From Spiroplasma endosymbiont of 'Nebria riversi' (GTDB lineage Bacteria; Bacillota_I; Bacilli_A; Mycoplasmatales; Nriv7): 64,000 nt of DNA. This document shows, piece by piece, positions 30,298-43,241 of the stretch; position 1 is the stretch's first letter, and the number at the start of each line of letters is the position of its first letter. The notes under the pieces are model-generated. The model made no database searches. It had not been told where the DNA came from and worked only from the letters and a program-made list of their open reading frames with translations. The DNA is taken from positions 930,001-994,000 of the forward strand of contig NZ_CP065193.1 of the NCBI RefSeq assembly GCF_018831625.1, read 5' to 3'. A program made the position numbers and the translations under genes.

Positions 30298-33200
30298 GTG
30301 GAAATAATTATTAATTTAAATGTTCACAGTGAGTATTCAATATTAAGTTCACCGTTAAAGTTAAAAGATTATTTTAAGTTTGCAATTAAAAATAATCTTT
30401 CAGTTTTAGCATTAACCGATAAGAATACAATGTTTGGGGCAATACGATTTTATGAACAATGTCAAAAATATAATATTAAACCAATTATCGGCATTGATAT
30501 TGATGTGTTAGATATTGCTCGTAATTTGAAATTAGAATTAATTGTTATTGCTAAAAATCAGCAAGGTTATGAACAACTTTGTCTTATTTCTTCAATAATT
30601 GCTATTTCTAATAATTCAACAATTAGTTGTGAACAATTATTAGAACATTTAAATGAGATTATTGTTATTTTTAAACCACAAAATACTTTAGCAATGGCTT
30701 TAACAATGCAAGCGGAATATTTAACAAGAATCCAAAAAAAGGCCCGCACATATATGGGAATTAATCAGGATAATTTTAGTAATATTCAATATTGAATTGA
30801 TAAGCAACAATTAGTTGTTCCTTGTAATTTAGTAAAATATTTACAATCGGATGATAATCAAACATTACAGTTAATTGAAGCTATTAAGGAACAAAAATTG
30901 TTAGCAGAAACTAATGTTAATGATTTTAGTAATTATCATTATTTATTATCATTTGATATTTATTGTGAATATAAACAAATATTAATAATTAATTTGGAAC
31001 AGTTAATTAATAATGTTAATTTACAATTACAATTTAATATTAAGGAAAATATGTTACAGTATGTGCCACCAATTGGTGTTAAGAGCAATGAATATTTGCA
31101 AAACTTATGTTTACAACGATTACAAAATAATAAGGAAATTAATAATGATTATCGTTATCAACAACGATTATCTTATGAATTATCAATTATTTGTGAAATG
31201 AGTTTTGCTAATTATTTTCTTATTGTTTATGATTATGTTAAATATGCTCGTGAGCAAAATATTATGGTCGGCCCGGGAAGAGGGTCTGTTGCTGGTAGTT
31301 TGGTAGCATTTTTATTACAAATCTCTACAGTTGACCCAATAAAATATGATTTAATTTTTGAAAGATTTTTAAATCCGCAACGAATATCAATGCCAGATAT
31401 TGATATTGATTTTCAAGATGATCGTCGCGAAGAAGTAATAAAATATTTAGTTGAAAAATATGGTAAAAATAATGTCGCCCAAATTATTACTTTTCAAACC
31501 ATTACTTGTAAAATTGCTCTTAAAGATACGGGAAGAGTATTAAATATTCCTTTAGATATTATTGATAAAATCAGTAAAGCGGTGCCATTAGATTTAAATT
31601 TAGATTTATCATTAGCTGTTAGTAAAATTGAAATTTTACAAGTGTATATAACACAATATCCGCAGTTATTTTTATTAGCAAAAAAAATTATTGGCTTACC
31701 TCGACAATTTGGAACGCATGCTGCTGGTGTTGTTTTATCACAATTACCAATAATGCAAATTGTTCCAATTCAAAAAGGTTATAACAATATTTATTTAACG
31801 CAATATTCAATGAATCATTTAGAATCATTAGGATTACTAAAAATGGATCTTTTAGGTTTAAGAAATTTAACAATTTTAAAGCAAATTCTTAATATGATTA
31901 ATAAAGATTTATCAATGATGATTAGTTTAGATAAAATACCCTTAAATGATAGTAAAACATATCAATTATTAAGTGAAGGATATACGGCCGGGATTTTTCA
32001 GTTAGAGTCTAAAGGAATGCAACAAATTTTAATAACCATTCAACCCAAAAATTTAGAAGATATTGTTGTTACAAGTTCATTATTTCGCCCTGGTCCGCAA
32101 GAACATATTAAGACATATATTAAAAGAAGATTAAAGCAAGAAGCGGTTTGGTATTTACATCCTGATTTAGAACCAATATTAAAAAAAACTTATGGAATTA
32201 TTGTTTATCAAGAACAAATTATTTTAATTGCCCAAAAAATTGCTAATTTTTCATTAGCAAAAGCTGATATTTTAAGAAGAGCAATTAGTAAAAAAAATCA
32301 GAATGAGATGACCTTATTAAGTAAAGAATTTATTGCTTCTGGTGTTGCTAATGGTTATGATGAAAAAACTGTTAATCAAATTTATGATGATATTAATCAG
32401 TTTGCTAGTTATGGGTTTAATCGCAGTCATGCGGTGTCATATTCATTATTAGGTTATTGAATGGCTTATTTGAAGGTTAATTATACATTACAATTTATGT
32501 GTGCGTTATTAACTAGTGTGATTGCTAGTGCTAATAAAATTGAACAGTATCTTAAAGAATGTCAAAGATATCATCTAAAAATATTGCCACCATCAGTTAA
32601 TTTTTCAACAGAAAATTTTATTATTGAGAATCATATGATTAGGGCACCGCTCACGATAATTAAGCAGGTGGGAATGGTAATGTATGAAGCAATATATGTT
32701 GAAAGAGAAGCAAATGGACAATATACTGATTATTTCTCGTTTGTGGCGAGAATGGTGCTTAAAGGTTTAAATATAAGCATATTAGAAGCATTAATTGCTG
32801 CGGGATCTTTAGATGAATTTAAAATCTCACGAAAAACGATGAAATTAAATATGACACTAGCTTTCCGCTATGCACAATTAATTCAGGTATCAAGGAATGA
32901 TAATATTACCCTAAATTATGATTTGGTAGCAATACCTAGTTTAAAACAAGAACCAGATAATTTATTAGAAAAAGCTCAAGATGAGTTAAAATATTTTGGT
33001 TTCTATTTACAAAATCATCCTTTATTTTTAATTAAAAAGCAATTGCAATTAGAAAAAGAAATTATTAAATTACAAAATCTAGATAAATTGATTAATTTAA
33101 AAGTTAAAGTATTGGTTTTTATTAATCGGATTAAACAAATTAAAACTAAAGATGGTCAGTATATGTGTTTTTTAACAGTAAGTGATGATTATGGGACAAG

Positions 33201-33345
33201 TGATGTTACAGTTTTTAGTAATATATATATGCAATATCAAGAACAACTTAAAGAAAATACTATTGTCTTAGTTAATGTTACTGTTGAAAAGTATAATGAT
33301 AAAATTCATTTAGTTTTACGAACTTTAAAAGTAATAAGTATTTAA
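30298..33345 (+). CDS. dnaE: DNA polymerase III alpha subunit (DnaE type)
   Basis: 1015 aa with a GTG start immediately after the thiI stop and AGTAGGTG as ribosome site. PHP domain at the N-terminus (LNVHSEYSILSS, LALTDKNTMFGAI), with His and Asp positions partly replaced, so the exonuclease may be inactive. The palm has GPGRGSVAGSLVAF and PDIDIDFQDDRREEV (catalytic Asp triad), then SSLFRPGP and a C-terminal OB fold (VLVFINRIKQIKTKDGQ). Mollicutes also carry PolC; DnaE is usually the second replicative polymerase. Trp in LGYWMAYLK is TGA. Confidence 0.9.
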
Positions 33346-33380
33346 AAAAATCTTATCTAATTTAGATAAGATTTTTTTAT
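33345..33380 (+). terminator. Rho-independent terminator after dnaE
   Basis: ATCTTATCTA / TAGATAAGAT stem followed by TTTTTT. It overlaps the end of the converging FtsX fragment. Confidence 0.85.
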
Positions 33381-33578
33381 TCATCACTGTTTTTTACTAA
33401 TTCCAGAACATTAAGTTTTTTTAAATGATAAGTAGTCATAATATATGTTGATGAATAAATAACTATAATAATAACAAAACTAATTAAAATTACTCATCAA
33501 ACTAAAGAGAAGGGAATTATTAAAAGAAAGAAATTTTGTAAGATATAAATAAAGATACTTGCTGTTGTTCAAGATAGT
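33377..33578 (-). pseudogene. FtsX-like permease 2, C-terminal fragment
   Basis: The last about 67 residues of an FtsX-type permease: two hydrophobic stretches and the end LKKLNVLELVKNSDE, matching the C-terminus of permease 1 (LKRMNVLELVKSSDK at 37642). It is cut upstream by IS3 copy C. Its N-terminal part resumes at 36319 after 2.7 kb of IS sequence. Confidence 0.8.
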
Positions 33579-34559
33579 TGGTATGGCAACCCTTTTTTGG
33601 ACACTTTTTATGTAGACTGTCATTTTCTAAATTCAACAGGCGTTAAATAATTTAAACTGCCATGTATTCTAAGATTATTGTATCAATTAACAAAATCAAA
33701 TAATTCGCATTTTAATTGTGTTAAATTTTCAAATTTTTTACCCTTGATAAATCCCGTTTTAAAAGTTTTGTAAGTTGTTTCAGCCACAGCATTGTCATAA
33801 GGACAACCCTTCGCACTCAATGATCTTTTAATATTAAAGGTTATTAAAATTTCATCAATGATTTTATTTTTGAACTCATTACCACGATCAGTATGAAATA
33901 AAGTTATTTTATTTAATGGTCGTGTTATTTTATGAAAAGCTTGTTGAACTAGTTCAGCGGTTTTGTTTGGTCTGGCACTATAGCCAATTATTTCTCGATT
34001 AAACAAGTCAATTAATAAAAAAATATAATGTCATTTGCCTCCAACTTGAACATATGTTAAATCACTAACAACAACTTCATTAGGTTTTTTGTTATTAAAT
34101 TAACGATTTAAAAAATTAATAATTTGGTCATTATTAACCATTGTTTTATGATTAAGATATTTTAATTTGGTGTATTTAGAAACCAAATTATTTTTGATCA
34201 TAAGGAATCTGATTTTTCGACGCGATAAGATCATATCTTTTCTCATTAAAACAGCTTTAATTTTACGAGCACCATAAATTTTACGACTTTTATTAAATAT
34301 ACTGATAACTTCTTCTTCATAATTATTAACATCATACTTAACACAATTATTAGTTTGATAATAATATGTTGATTTTGAAATTTCGTATTCTTTAATAATT
34401 TCAACAATGCTTTTTCTATTTTGATAAAGCGTGACAATTTGTTTTTTAAATTCATTTGAATATGAGTTTTTCCACATTTTTAGCACAGGATATTTTTCTT
34501 TATTATTGTTAATAATTTCCTATTTTTTGCCAATTATCAGCGCCACTTGCTTTAAAACC
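33579..34559 (-). mobile_element. IS3-family element, copy C (internally deleted)
   Basis: Has the TGGTATGGCAACCC end, and orfB is mostly present with TAA in place of CGT-adjacent codons near 34100. In the orfA region an internal rearrangement joins [15 protein letters not shown]... directly to STYYYQTNNC, then repeats the LKMW region. It is cut at GCTTTAAAACC by copy D. Confidence 0.75.
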
Positions 34560-35177
34560 TGGTATGGCAACCCTTTTTAGGACACTTTTTATGTAGACTG
34601 TCATTTTCTAAATTCAACAGGCGTTAAATAATTTAAACTGCCGTGAATTCGAATGTTGTTATATCAATTAACAAAATCAAATAATTCGCATTTTAATTGT
34701 GTTAAATTTTCAAATTTTTTACCCTTGATAAATTCCGTTTTAAAAGTTTTGTAAGTTGTTTCAGCCACAGCATTGTCATAAGGACAACCCTTCGCACTCA
34801 ATGATCTTTTAATATTAAAGGTTATTAAAATTTCATCAATGATTTTATTTTTTAACTCATTACCACTATCAGTATGAAATAAAGTTATTTTATTTAATGG
34901 TCGTGTTATTTTATGAAAAGCTTGTTGAACTAGTTCAGCGGTTTTGTTTGGTCAGACACTATAGCCAATTATTTATCGATTAAACAAGTCAATTAATAAA
35001 CAAATATAATGTCATTTTCCTCCAACTTGCACATACGTTAAATCACCAACAACAACTTCATTAGGGTTTTTTGTTATTAAATTGACGATTTAAAACATTA
35101 CTAATTTGGTCATTATTAACCATTGTTTTATGATTACGATATTTTAATTTGGTGTATTTAGAAACCAAATTATTTTT
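34560..35177 (-). mobile_element. IS3-family element, copy D (truncated)
   Basis: Right end and the C-terminal two thirds of orfB; a stop (TAA in LFNR-IIGYS) as in copy A. Cut at GAAACCAAATTATTTTT by the IS1595-like element. Confidence 0.8.
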
Positions 35178-36317
35178 TTAATTTTGTCGAAAACTCTTGA
35201 TAAAATAAAAAAAATCATCAACTTGATAATTTTAAAAGGCTTTTATGTAAAATTACTATTTTTACTTTAATTTTTTATACATTAAAATATAATACCGCTG
35301 TTTGTTGGTTTGGAGTTAAACCCTTATGTTGGTATTTTCATTTTCAGAGATTTAAATAATTTTGAATATTAGTAAAACCTAAACCATGATAATAAATTAA
35401 GGATTCTTTAAGACTAGATTGTAATTTACTGATTTTATTTAAGTTACGATAACTAGCTTCAGGATTAATTGTTGTTTTAGTTACACATAAAGTAGAATTT
35501 GTTTGTTTTGCTACTAAAAAATATAATTTTTGCATATCAGAAGTAATAATTTAATTTTGGTTAATTAATTCTTTGTTCATATTTTCAATAACTCATTGTT
35601 TTTGTAAACGTTTGGTGTTTGTGGATTTAACATAAATATTGTTATTATTATCAACTGCCATTTGAATACAGCATTTAGTATTAGTTGCGAATGGGTCAAG
35701 GCGAATTCTTTGTGAATCAGTTTTATGTTTGAAATTTCCTTTATGAATTTCTTTAATAAATGTTTCATCGATTTGGATTTTACCAGATAATTTTTTAAAT
35801 TTTAATTGGGTATTTTCTAATTGTTTTGATTTCATTAATTTTTGATGATTATATCAAGCAGTTTTTAATGTAGTTTTAATAAAACGAGAAATTGTTTTAC
35901 TAGATTGCCCCAGCAATGAAATTTGAATCAATAAATTTCATTGTTCATAATTTAAATGACTTCAATAAATAAAATGATTACGAAAAGCGTCAAAACTTGC
36001 ACGGCAATTTTTACATAAATATTTTTGTTTTCCTTCTGAATTATGTCCATTTTTAACGCAATGGTAAGATTCATATTTAGGGCATTTAATACCTTGTGCT
36101 CTAAATTTTTGATCAATTTCATTTAAACGTTTTTGTTTTTTTATTAATTCTGCTTGTTGTTTGACTTTTTCATAAAATTCTAAAAATTGATCATCTGTTA
36201 AAGTATTTACTAGTTCTTGAATTATTTTTTCCATAATTATTACCCACCTCTATCATATTAAATATACCTAAAATTAAGTATATTTAATACATATCAAGAG
36301 TTTTCTACAAAATTAAA
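35178..36317 (-). mobile_element. IS1595-like element, copy 3
   Basis: About 1.14 kb with both inverted repeats (TTAATTTTGTCGAAAACTCT and TATC...TTTTCTACAAAATTAA). It is the best preserved copy of this family in the window. Confidence 0.85.
35275..36234 (-). pseudogene. Zinc-ribbon DDE transposase with a single nonsense codon
   Basis: 320 codons in one frame: zinc ribbon (CPKYESYHC, CKNC), KIQIDETFIKEIHKG, CIQMAVDNNNN and NPEASYRNL, ending AVLYFNV. Only a TAA at 35551-35553 breaks it, where other copies have TCA (Ser) in NSIIT. It shows the full-length product would be 319 aa. Confidence 0.85.
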
Positions 36318-36318
36318 A

Positions 36319-37610
36319 AATCAGAGGAGTTATATTTTTCCATTTTAATGGGAATATTAAGATTCAAAGGTTTTTTTAATAAAAATGAGTCACTAAGTAA
36401 TGTTTTGTAATTAGTTAAATCCTTTTCTAATTTATTTTTAGTTCCTTGATGAGTTAAATAAACACTAGAAATATCTTTAACAATTTGTTTGTTTTGTAAA
36501 AAATTATCAAAAAATACTCAATTTTTAAGAAAAACTATTGGTTCATTGGCATAGTTAGGAATTGGATTTAATTGATTAGTAGAAGGTAAAACGGTTCAAT
36601 TATCACCACCAATACCAGTAATCATAAAATTAAAATTGGTGATTTTAATTTTATCGCCAATATTATAGCCTCGTAATTTTGCAAACTGGGGACTAATAAC
36701 AATTTGATTACTAGCATCTGGACTTGTACCTTGAATAATTTTTAAGGAATGAGGATTAAGACTATCAATGTTAACAAACCGATAATTAAAGTTACTTGCA
36801 AAGTTAGTAAGAATAAATTCTCTTCTTGTTGTTAATTTAAAATTAGTAGCTATCCCCGCTAATTCATTTTGCATTTGCATTAAAATATTATTTTCAATTG
36901 TTTTTGTAGTTACTGATTTAGCAATATTAGTTTTATTTTTTAAACTTGGATTTGGTTCTGCTAGTTAATTAGTAATTAAATATTGTTTAAAAATTTCAAT
37001 ATTATTATCAGGTGGATATTGAAAAAAATTCGGATTATTTTTATAAATGTTAATATAATAATTTCATAACATTTTATTAAGTAAAGAAGAAAAATATATA
37101 TCAATTACATTAATAAATTTATTAAAAAGTTATTTAAATTCAATGTTGTTAATGGCATAATGATATTTTTTTTTTAAGAATTTTTCCAATAATTGATTTT
37201 TGAAAATAAGAACTTTGATGATTAATTTGTTCTCATGTTAAATAATTAACTAGTTTAATATCATCAATAGTATATTGCTCGTTAACTTTTTTAGTTATTA
37301 GTTGCACATTTTTAGTTTTCAATGTTATTAGACTGTCATCATTAGGATTATTACTAATACTAAAGTCACTAACTGTTAATTTATTACTTTCTGTAAAATC
37401 AGTGTTAGAAAAATTAAATTTATAATAATAATCATATTTTACTTCTTGCCCCATAAAATTATTACTTTGCTTTAAATTATTAATTGTTGACATGGCGAGA
37501 CTAATAATAGCAGTGAGAATTATTGTTAGCAAAATTAGTAAAATCATTTGAACTTTTACTTTAAACATTGAAAAAAATGCTTTTTTATAAGTTGGAAATA
37601 TTTTTTTCAT
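36319..37610 (-). pseudogene. FtsX-like permease 2, N-terminal part
   Basis: Starts MKKIFPTYKKAFFSMFKVKV with a membrane helix, parallel to permease 1. A T10 run near 37167 shifts the frame, and stops occur at 37130-37132 and 36965-36967. It still resembles permease 1 through NFMITGIGGDNW and ISSVYLTHQGT. The coding match ends at the IS1595-like element. Compared with permease 1 (about 1490 aa), some 900 residues are missing between this part and the C-terminal fragment at 33377. Confidence 0.8.
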
Positions 37611-37641
37611 TAGTTTTTGTAGCCTTTCTGCTTTAAATAAC

Positions 37642-40600
37642 TTACTTGTCACTACTTTTTACTAATTCAAGTACATTCATTCGTTTTAATGTTTCAGTTG
37701 AAATTATATAAGTCAGTGTGTAAATAATTGTAATTGTTGCTAATGTTATTGGTAAAAGTCATCATTGGAAATATAGGGGAATAATTAATCCGGTAAAAAT
37801 TCCAATAGTTCATAAGATAACTTGACAAATAAATCAAGCACTGATAAATCCAACGATAAATCCCATAATAGCGGCCGGAATAAACATTGATAAAGTTAAA
37901 CTATTAATTTCACGATATTTATACCCTTGAATTTTCATAATCGCCATTAGTTTAGCAAACTGATGGACAAGAAGATTAGAAATCATTATAACAATAATTA
38001 CGGATAGACTAATTGAACTTAAAATAAAGATGGCAGCAATACTAGAAGCCACTGTTGTTAAGTTCTTAATTAATTCTCGTTTTACTGTTAATAGTTCACT
38101 GTTAGTAACAGTACTAGCAACATTATCATTTAAACTAGCAATTGAATAATCACCAAGAGTTGCAGTTGTTGAATATCTACTAGTAACATCAGTTAATTCA
38201 GGATTAGATGATAACCGACCATTAAATCATAATGGCTCATTATTAAAAGGATCTTTTTTATAAATTTCACTACTTGTTGTGGCATTAAAACCAAGAATTT
38301 GATTAGCAACTCGTTGATTAATATAAACTTTTAATTCACCATAAGATTCATGAATTGCTTTAACTTGATATTTAACTTTTTGCTGTATTGGGGTGTTATC
38401 AATTTTTAGAATTTTAGGTATTTCTTTATTACCAATAGTTTTACCGTCTAGTATGGCAATAAAAATATTTCATAATGGATTGTCATATGATTGATTTAAT
38501 AGATTTAGTGCTGATGTCATAAAGTTTTCATCAATGAATTTATTTTTAGTAGCAAATGGCACAAAGGCTCTAATATGTCATCATTTATTGTCGGGTGATT
38601 GTTCAATAACAAATTTATTATTATTTGTTGGTATTTTTGCATTAATAATTTCTTTTAAAAATTCATCTTTAATTGCTGGGTATTTGATATTATCAATTGT
38701 TATTTCTTCTTTGGGTAATCGTAAAATTATTTCATTTAAGTTACGATAACTTTTAGCAATGTCGTCATCACCAATATCGTTTTCTTTATAACCATAATGG
38801 TTAGTTCAACCATAAGGCGAGTTATTATCATTAATACTTCATTTATCTAGAGGCATATTATAGATATTTTCAGAGTTATTTTCATCACGATAAATTCAAA
38901 ATGAAGTGTGAGCAGGATATCATTTATTATTAGCACTCATATATTGTAATTGTTTTTGTTGAACTTCACTTTCAAAAATACTATCAACTTTTAAATTATG
39001 TTTTATTTGCATTGCCCGATTAATAACTGCCGGAATCTTATCAAGTCATTTTTTTTCTTGGATATATTTTGAACTTTCTTTTAATGCAATCATATCACTA
39101 TTTGGTTTTATTCCTAGGGTTTTAAAAGCGACATTATTTAAGTTGGCATCATAATATGTATATAATTCATCTTCTTTAGCATTATAAGGTAAAGTATTAT
39201 GAGTAATTGTTAAGCGTTGTTTTCTTCCAGAAATATTAAGAAAGTCTTTAATATAAGAAGGAACAGCTGTTTCAATTGCATTCATTGTACAGGTTCTTCA
39301 GTTATCACTAGTGCTTATTTCGGCATTAGTTGTTAAAATAGTGTTTACCATTGGACAAATAATTGTGGATAATAATCCTGAAAGTTTGGGATTATTATTA
39401 AAACCCTTAGAAATTTGTTCTAATCAACCTAAAGAAATTCCTCTGCCACCTGTTCAATAATAGTTATAAGCAATTTGTTTTAAAATATTATCTAAATTAA
39501 TGTTTTGGGTATTATCACTAAGTTTTTTTCAAGAATTAGCAGGAGCATCTTTATAGTAATCAGCTACTGGACGAATTTCGGTAATTGGGTAATCAAGACT
39601 TTGATTTTGAGCATCAATCCCTTTTCAAGGGTATAAATTATAACGAGTTGTTGGGATATTACTAATCGGTTGTTGAAATTCAGCATTAGTTTGATATTTT
39701 AAAAGTCCATAATAAGAATCATCAAGACTGCGAACAGCAGCGGGGATCATTAATGCAATAGCGATAGTGAATGAAGCAATAAGAATTGTTATAAACATAA
39801 TAATAATTTTCTTATATGAAACTGATGCCAATGCCAAACGAAACCGAGTTTTAAAGCTTCCAAATGCAAATCATCTTTTGTGGATGCCAGAAATTGCTTT
39901 TGAAGGTTTATTATCACTGTTAGGTCGTAATAGGGTAATTGTACTTTGTGCTACTTGTTTATAAGCAGTAATTGTTACGGTAATTAAAATTACAATGATA
40001 TTAATTGCCAAAGCAATTAGAAAAGGAATAATATCAAAATAAAAAATATTATTTGGAATTGTAAAGAAATTTTCAAAAATTTTCATTATGGCTATTTGTA
40101 AAATACTACCAACAATTCAACCAATGGGTACAGCAATAATTGTTGTTATTAAGGCATAAGATCAATATGAACCAATAATTGTTTTATTTTCATAGCCTAA
40201 TGCTTTCAAAACACCAATTTGTGTTGCGTTGCGTTCAACGGTTTTTCTAATAATTAATACTGTTGCAAAAACTGTTAACATTGTCATAAAAATAACAATA
40301 ATAATACTAAATCAAGTATATGTTCTAGTAATTGTTGGTAACGAATTAAAGCCACGATTAATATAATTGTTGCTGTCACTATTTTCAATTGTTGAAGTTA
40401 TTTTTAAATCTTCAGTAATTTTTTGAATGTCTCGAGGGTTGTTATTGTAAGCTAACATTTTTTGATAAACAGCTTCAATGCTGTTATTTTTTTTTTAAAA
40501 TTATCATTAAGAAAAAGTCGAAATAATTCGAAATCATTGGCAATATGATTTCCTGTGTATGTTAAATAGACATTAGATATATCTTCAACATCACTATAAC

Positions 40601-42110
40601 GAATGAATTCATCACGAATAAATAATTGGTGGTTAACGAATAAGACGGCTTCTTTTGCTGGATTAGGAAGAAAATTTATTGGATGAACAACAGGTAACGA
40701 TGTAAAGTTATCGCCACCAATGCCAGTAATTATTAATTTATAGCTACCAATTTTAAGAGTATCACCAATTTTATAATTATATTTTTCAGCAAACTGAGGA
40801 TTAATTACAATTTGATTAGTACCAGTAGGATAGGTGCCACTAATGATTTTAATATTATTTTTTTTAGGGTCATTATTAGGATTAATACTAATTACACGAT
40901 AACGGATATTAGTGGCAAAATCAGAAAATAAATACTCTTGGCGTAAATTGACATTAAAGTTACTTAATAAGCCAACTAATTTATTATGGTGATTTCATAT
41001 TGCTTGCGAAATATCTCAATTATTTCTTAAAGATGTTCCACTAATCGGAAGTGTTAGATATTTGGCAACATCGAGATAACTACTATCCTTATTATCATTT
41101 ATGTGGTCGTTCATTAGTTGAAAATTAATTTCATTATTATCTTTGTTAATATTCATTAAAATATTTCCTAAATCGCCTTTAAAACCTTGTTTAAAAAAAG
41201 CTTTGTTATTAAAATTTGTTGCCCGAGGAAACCTTTTTTCATAATCTTCTTTTGTTAATTGTTGAAAAATATTAATTCCGCCACCAAAAATTGGAACATT
41301 ATCACTAGATAAATCAGTTTCATTATTGATATCTCTTATTCAACTGTTGCCATTATGGGCATTAACAAAGTCTCTTAAAAATATTTCTTTAAATGCTTTA
41401 ACTTTGTCAAAATAATCAGCATCAGTTGTTTTTTTTGGATATTTAAGTTTATCAATATTGGCTTTATAAAGATTAAATAAATAAAAGGCAAAAATTGGGT
41501 TAATGTATTGTTCAACCAAAGCTGTATATTGTTCATATAATATTTTAAATTCGTTATTAGGAATGTCATGATATTTTTTATTTAAAATTTGACCAAAGAG
41601 TGAATTTTTAAAGGCCGAACTATTTGTATTAATTTTTTCTCATTTTAGTAAATTTTTAAAGGAAATATTTTCAATTGTGATATTATTATCACTTGCTATT
41701 TTTTCCGTAATATCTAAACTTTCTGATATTAATGGTAATAAACACCCCGTAGGGTCATTTTTATCTTTTGCAATGGTAAGTATTGGTGTACTGTTATCTT
41801 TTATACTTTTACTAGTATTAGATTCTGCTAATGAACTTTTATTAAAAGCAGTACAAATATTAAATGTTGGTGATATGTTTTGAATACTAGGACTATTTTT
41901 ACTATTAAAGCGATAATTATAATTAAATGGTGTTGTAGCACTATTCATTGCTGTTTCGCCATCTAAGAGTCATCTTGTCGTAATTCAAGTTAAGGTAATT
42001 GTTGTTGATAAGATAATAGTTAATAAAATTAATGAAATAATTTGGATTTTATGTTTAAATGCTCCCCAAAAGGCTTGCTTAAATAATTTGTTTCATTTTC
42101 AATGTTTCAT
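37642..42110 (-). pseudogene. Giant FtsX-like ABC permease 1, one homopolymer frameshift
   Basis: About 1489 aa after correcting one slip in a T10 run at 40487-40496. N-terminal helix (IQIISLILLTIILSTTITLTW), a large extracytoplasmic domain of about 500 aa with GDTLKIGSYKLIITGIGGDN, then FtsX blocks with SIIIVIFMTMLTVFATVLIIRKTVERNATQIGVLKALG-type sequence, a second external domain, and C-terminal FtsX helices with LMAIMKIQGYKYREI. MacB/FtsX permeases of this size with two large external domains are typical of mollicutes and may export or release surface lipoproteins. No ATPase gene is adjacent. The slip may be a sequencing error; all else is open. Confidence 0.75.
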
Positions 42111-42218
42111 AAATGTATCTAACCTCAACTTAATAAATTATTATAAAAAAGATAAATATTTTTTAACATAAATAATTATATCAACTTATTTGCGAACGGC
42201 AACCTTGTAAGAAATTAT

Positions 42219-43241
42219 GGTCGCGTTTAGTTTTCTTAGGTATTGTTTTGAAGAAGTAAAACAATCAGCTAATTATATTATTTAATTAATAAACTAACCA
42301 TACCTTTCTTGTTATTGTCATTTGTTACTATTTTATCATATTATTGAATTTTTACACAATGAAAAATTATTAATTTTATTAAATTTTAACTAATATTTTT
42401 ACTTACTTAAATCTATTATATTTATTTGTTACAGCATTACCTTTATAGTTAATTCAACTATCATCATTTTTATTATTATATTTATTTCATAATGAATTTT
42501 TATATATTTCTTTTCTGATTTCTATTTCTGAATTAATATTTTCATTAATGTAATGTAATACATTTAAATTGTTTAAATTTGCAATTCTTAAATGTAATAA
42601 GTTATTTAAATTCTTATGATTATATATTTTTGCCCCGTAACCTAATTGTTGTTTTACTAAATGAGATACATCACTTTCAATGCTACAACCGATATTTCAT
42701 TCTAAATTTTGATGATGAATACTTTGTTTATTATTACTGAAATAATTACTCGCCTTTCTTAAATTTGTTTTAATATCTTTATTTAATTCATTTTTAGCAA
42801 TATTACGAATGGTTTTGATTAATTCTTGATGATTGTCATCCTTATATAATTTAATTCAACTATTTAATGCTACTTTGCGATTTTCAAAAATAATATTAAA
42901 TGCCGTTTGTTTTAATTTTTTAATAGCATGATAACCATCTAAAATATATCTAACATTACCAAAACTATTGGCAATTTCTCTAATTCAAGTAGCACCATCG
43001 CCACAAACAATTATTTTGTCATAATTAATATTTACATAATGTTTTTTTAATTCCTTAATTAATAAATTACGATAATCCATCGTATTTATTCGTTTACCAA
43101 TTTTTAACATTAGAAAATGACCTCGTTTATTTTCTAACTCTCTACGAGCATTTTTGTATTTTTTTTCTTTATGTCCGGCATGAAAAGTAACTAAACGAAT
43201 TCTTTGGTCTTGTTTAACTTTCTTATCTAATGTCGAAATGG
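42219..43241 (-). mobile_element. ISLre2-type element, 3' part with its end
   Basis: Holds the C-terminal half of the transposase, about 180 bp of tail, and ends at GGTCGCGTTTAGTTTTCTTA (42219), the same terminus as the MITE-like element. The tail (42219-42368) also matches 54862-55012 in inverted orientation. Linking this terminus to ISLre2 is an inference from adjacency. Confidence 0.65.
42403..43241 (-). pseudogene. ISLre2-type transposase, C-terminal half
   Basis: Reads from STLDKKVKQDQRIRLV through IIVCGDGATWIREIANSF and YILDGYHAIKKL to LEWNIGCSIESDVSHLVKQQLGYGAKIY and ends KYNRFK. GDGA(T/S)W and SxESDVSH are hallmarks of UPF0236/ISLre2 transposases. Truncated at its 5' side by an IS3 fragment at 43242. 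Confidence 0.85.
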
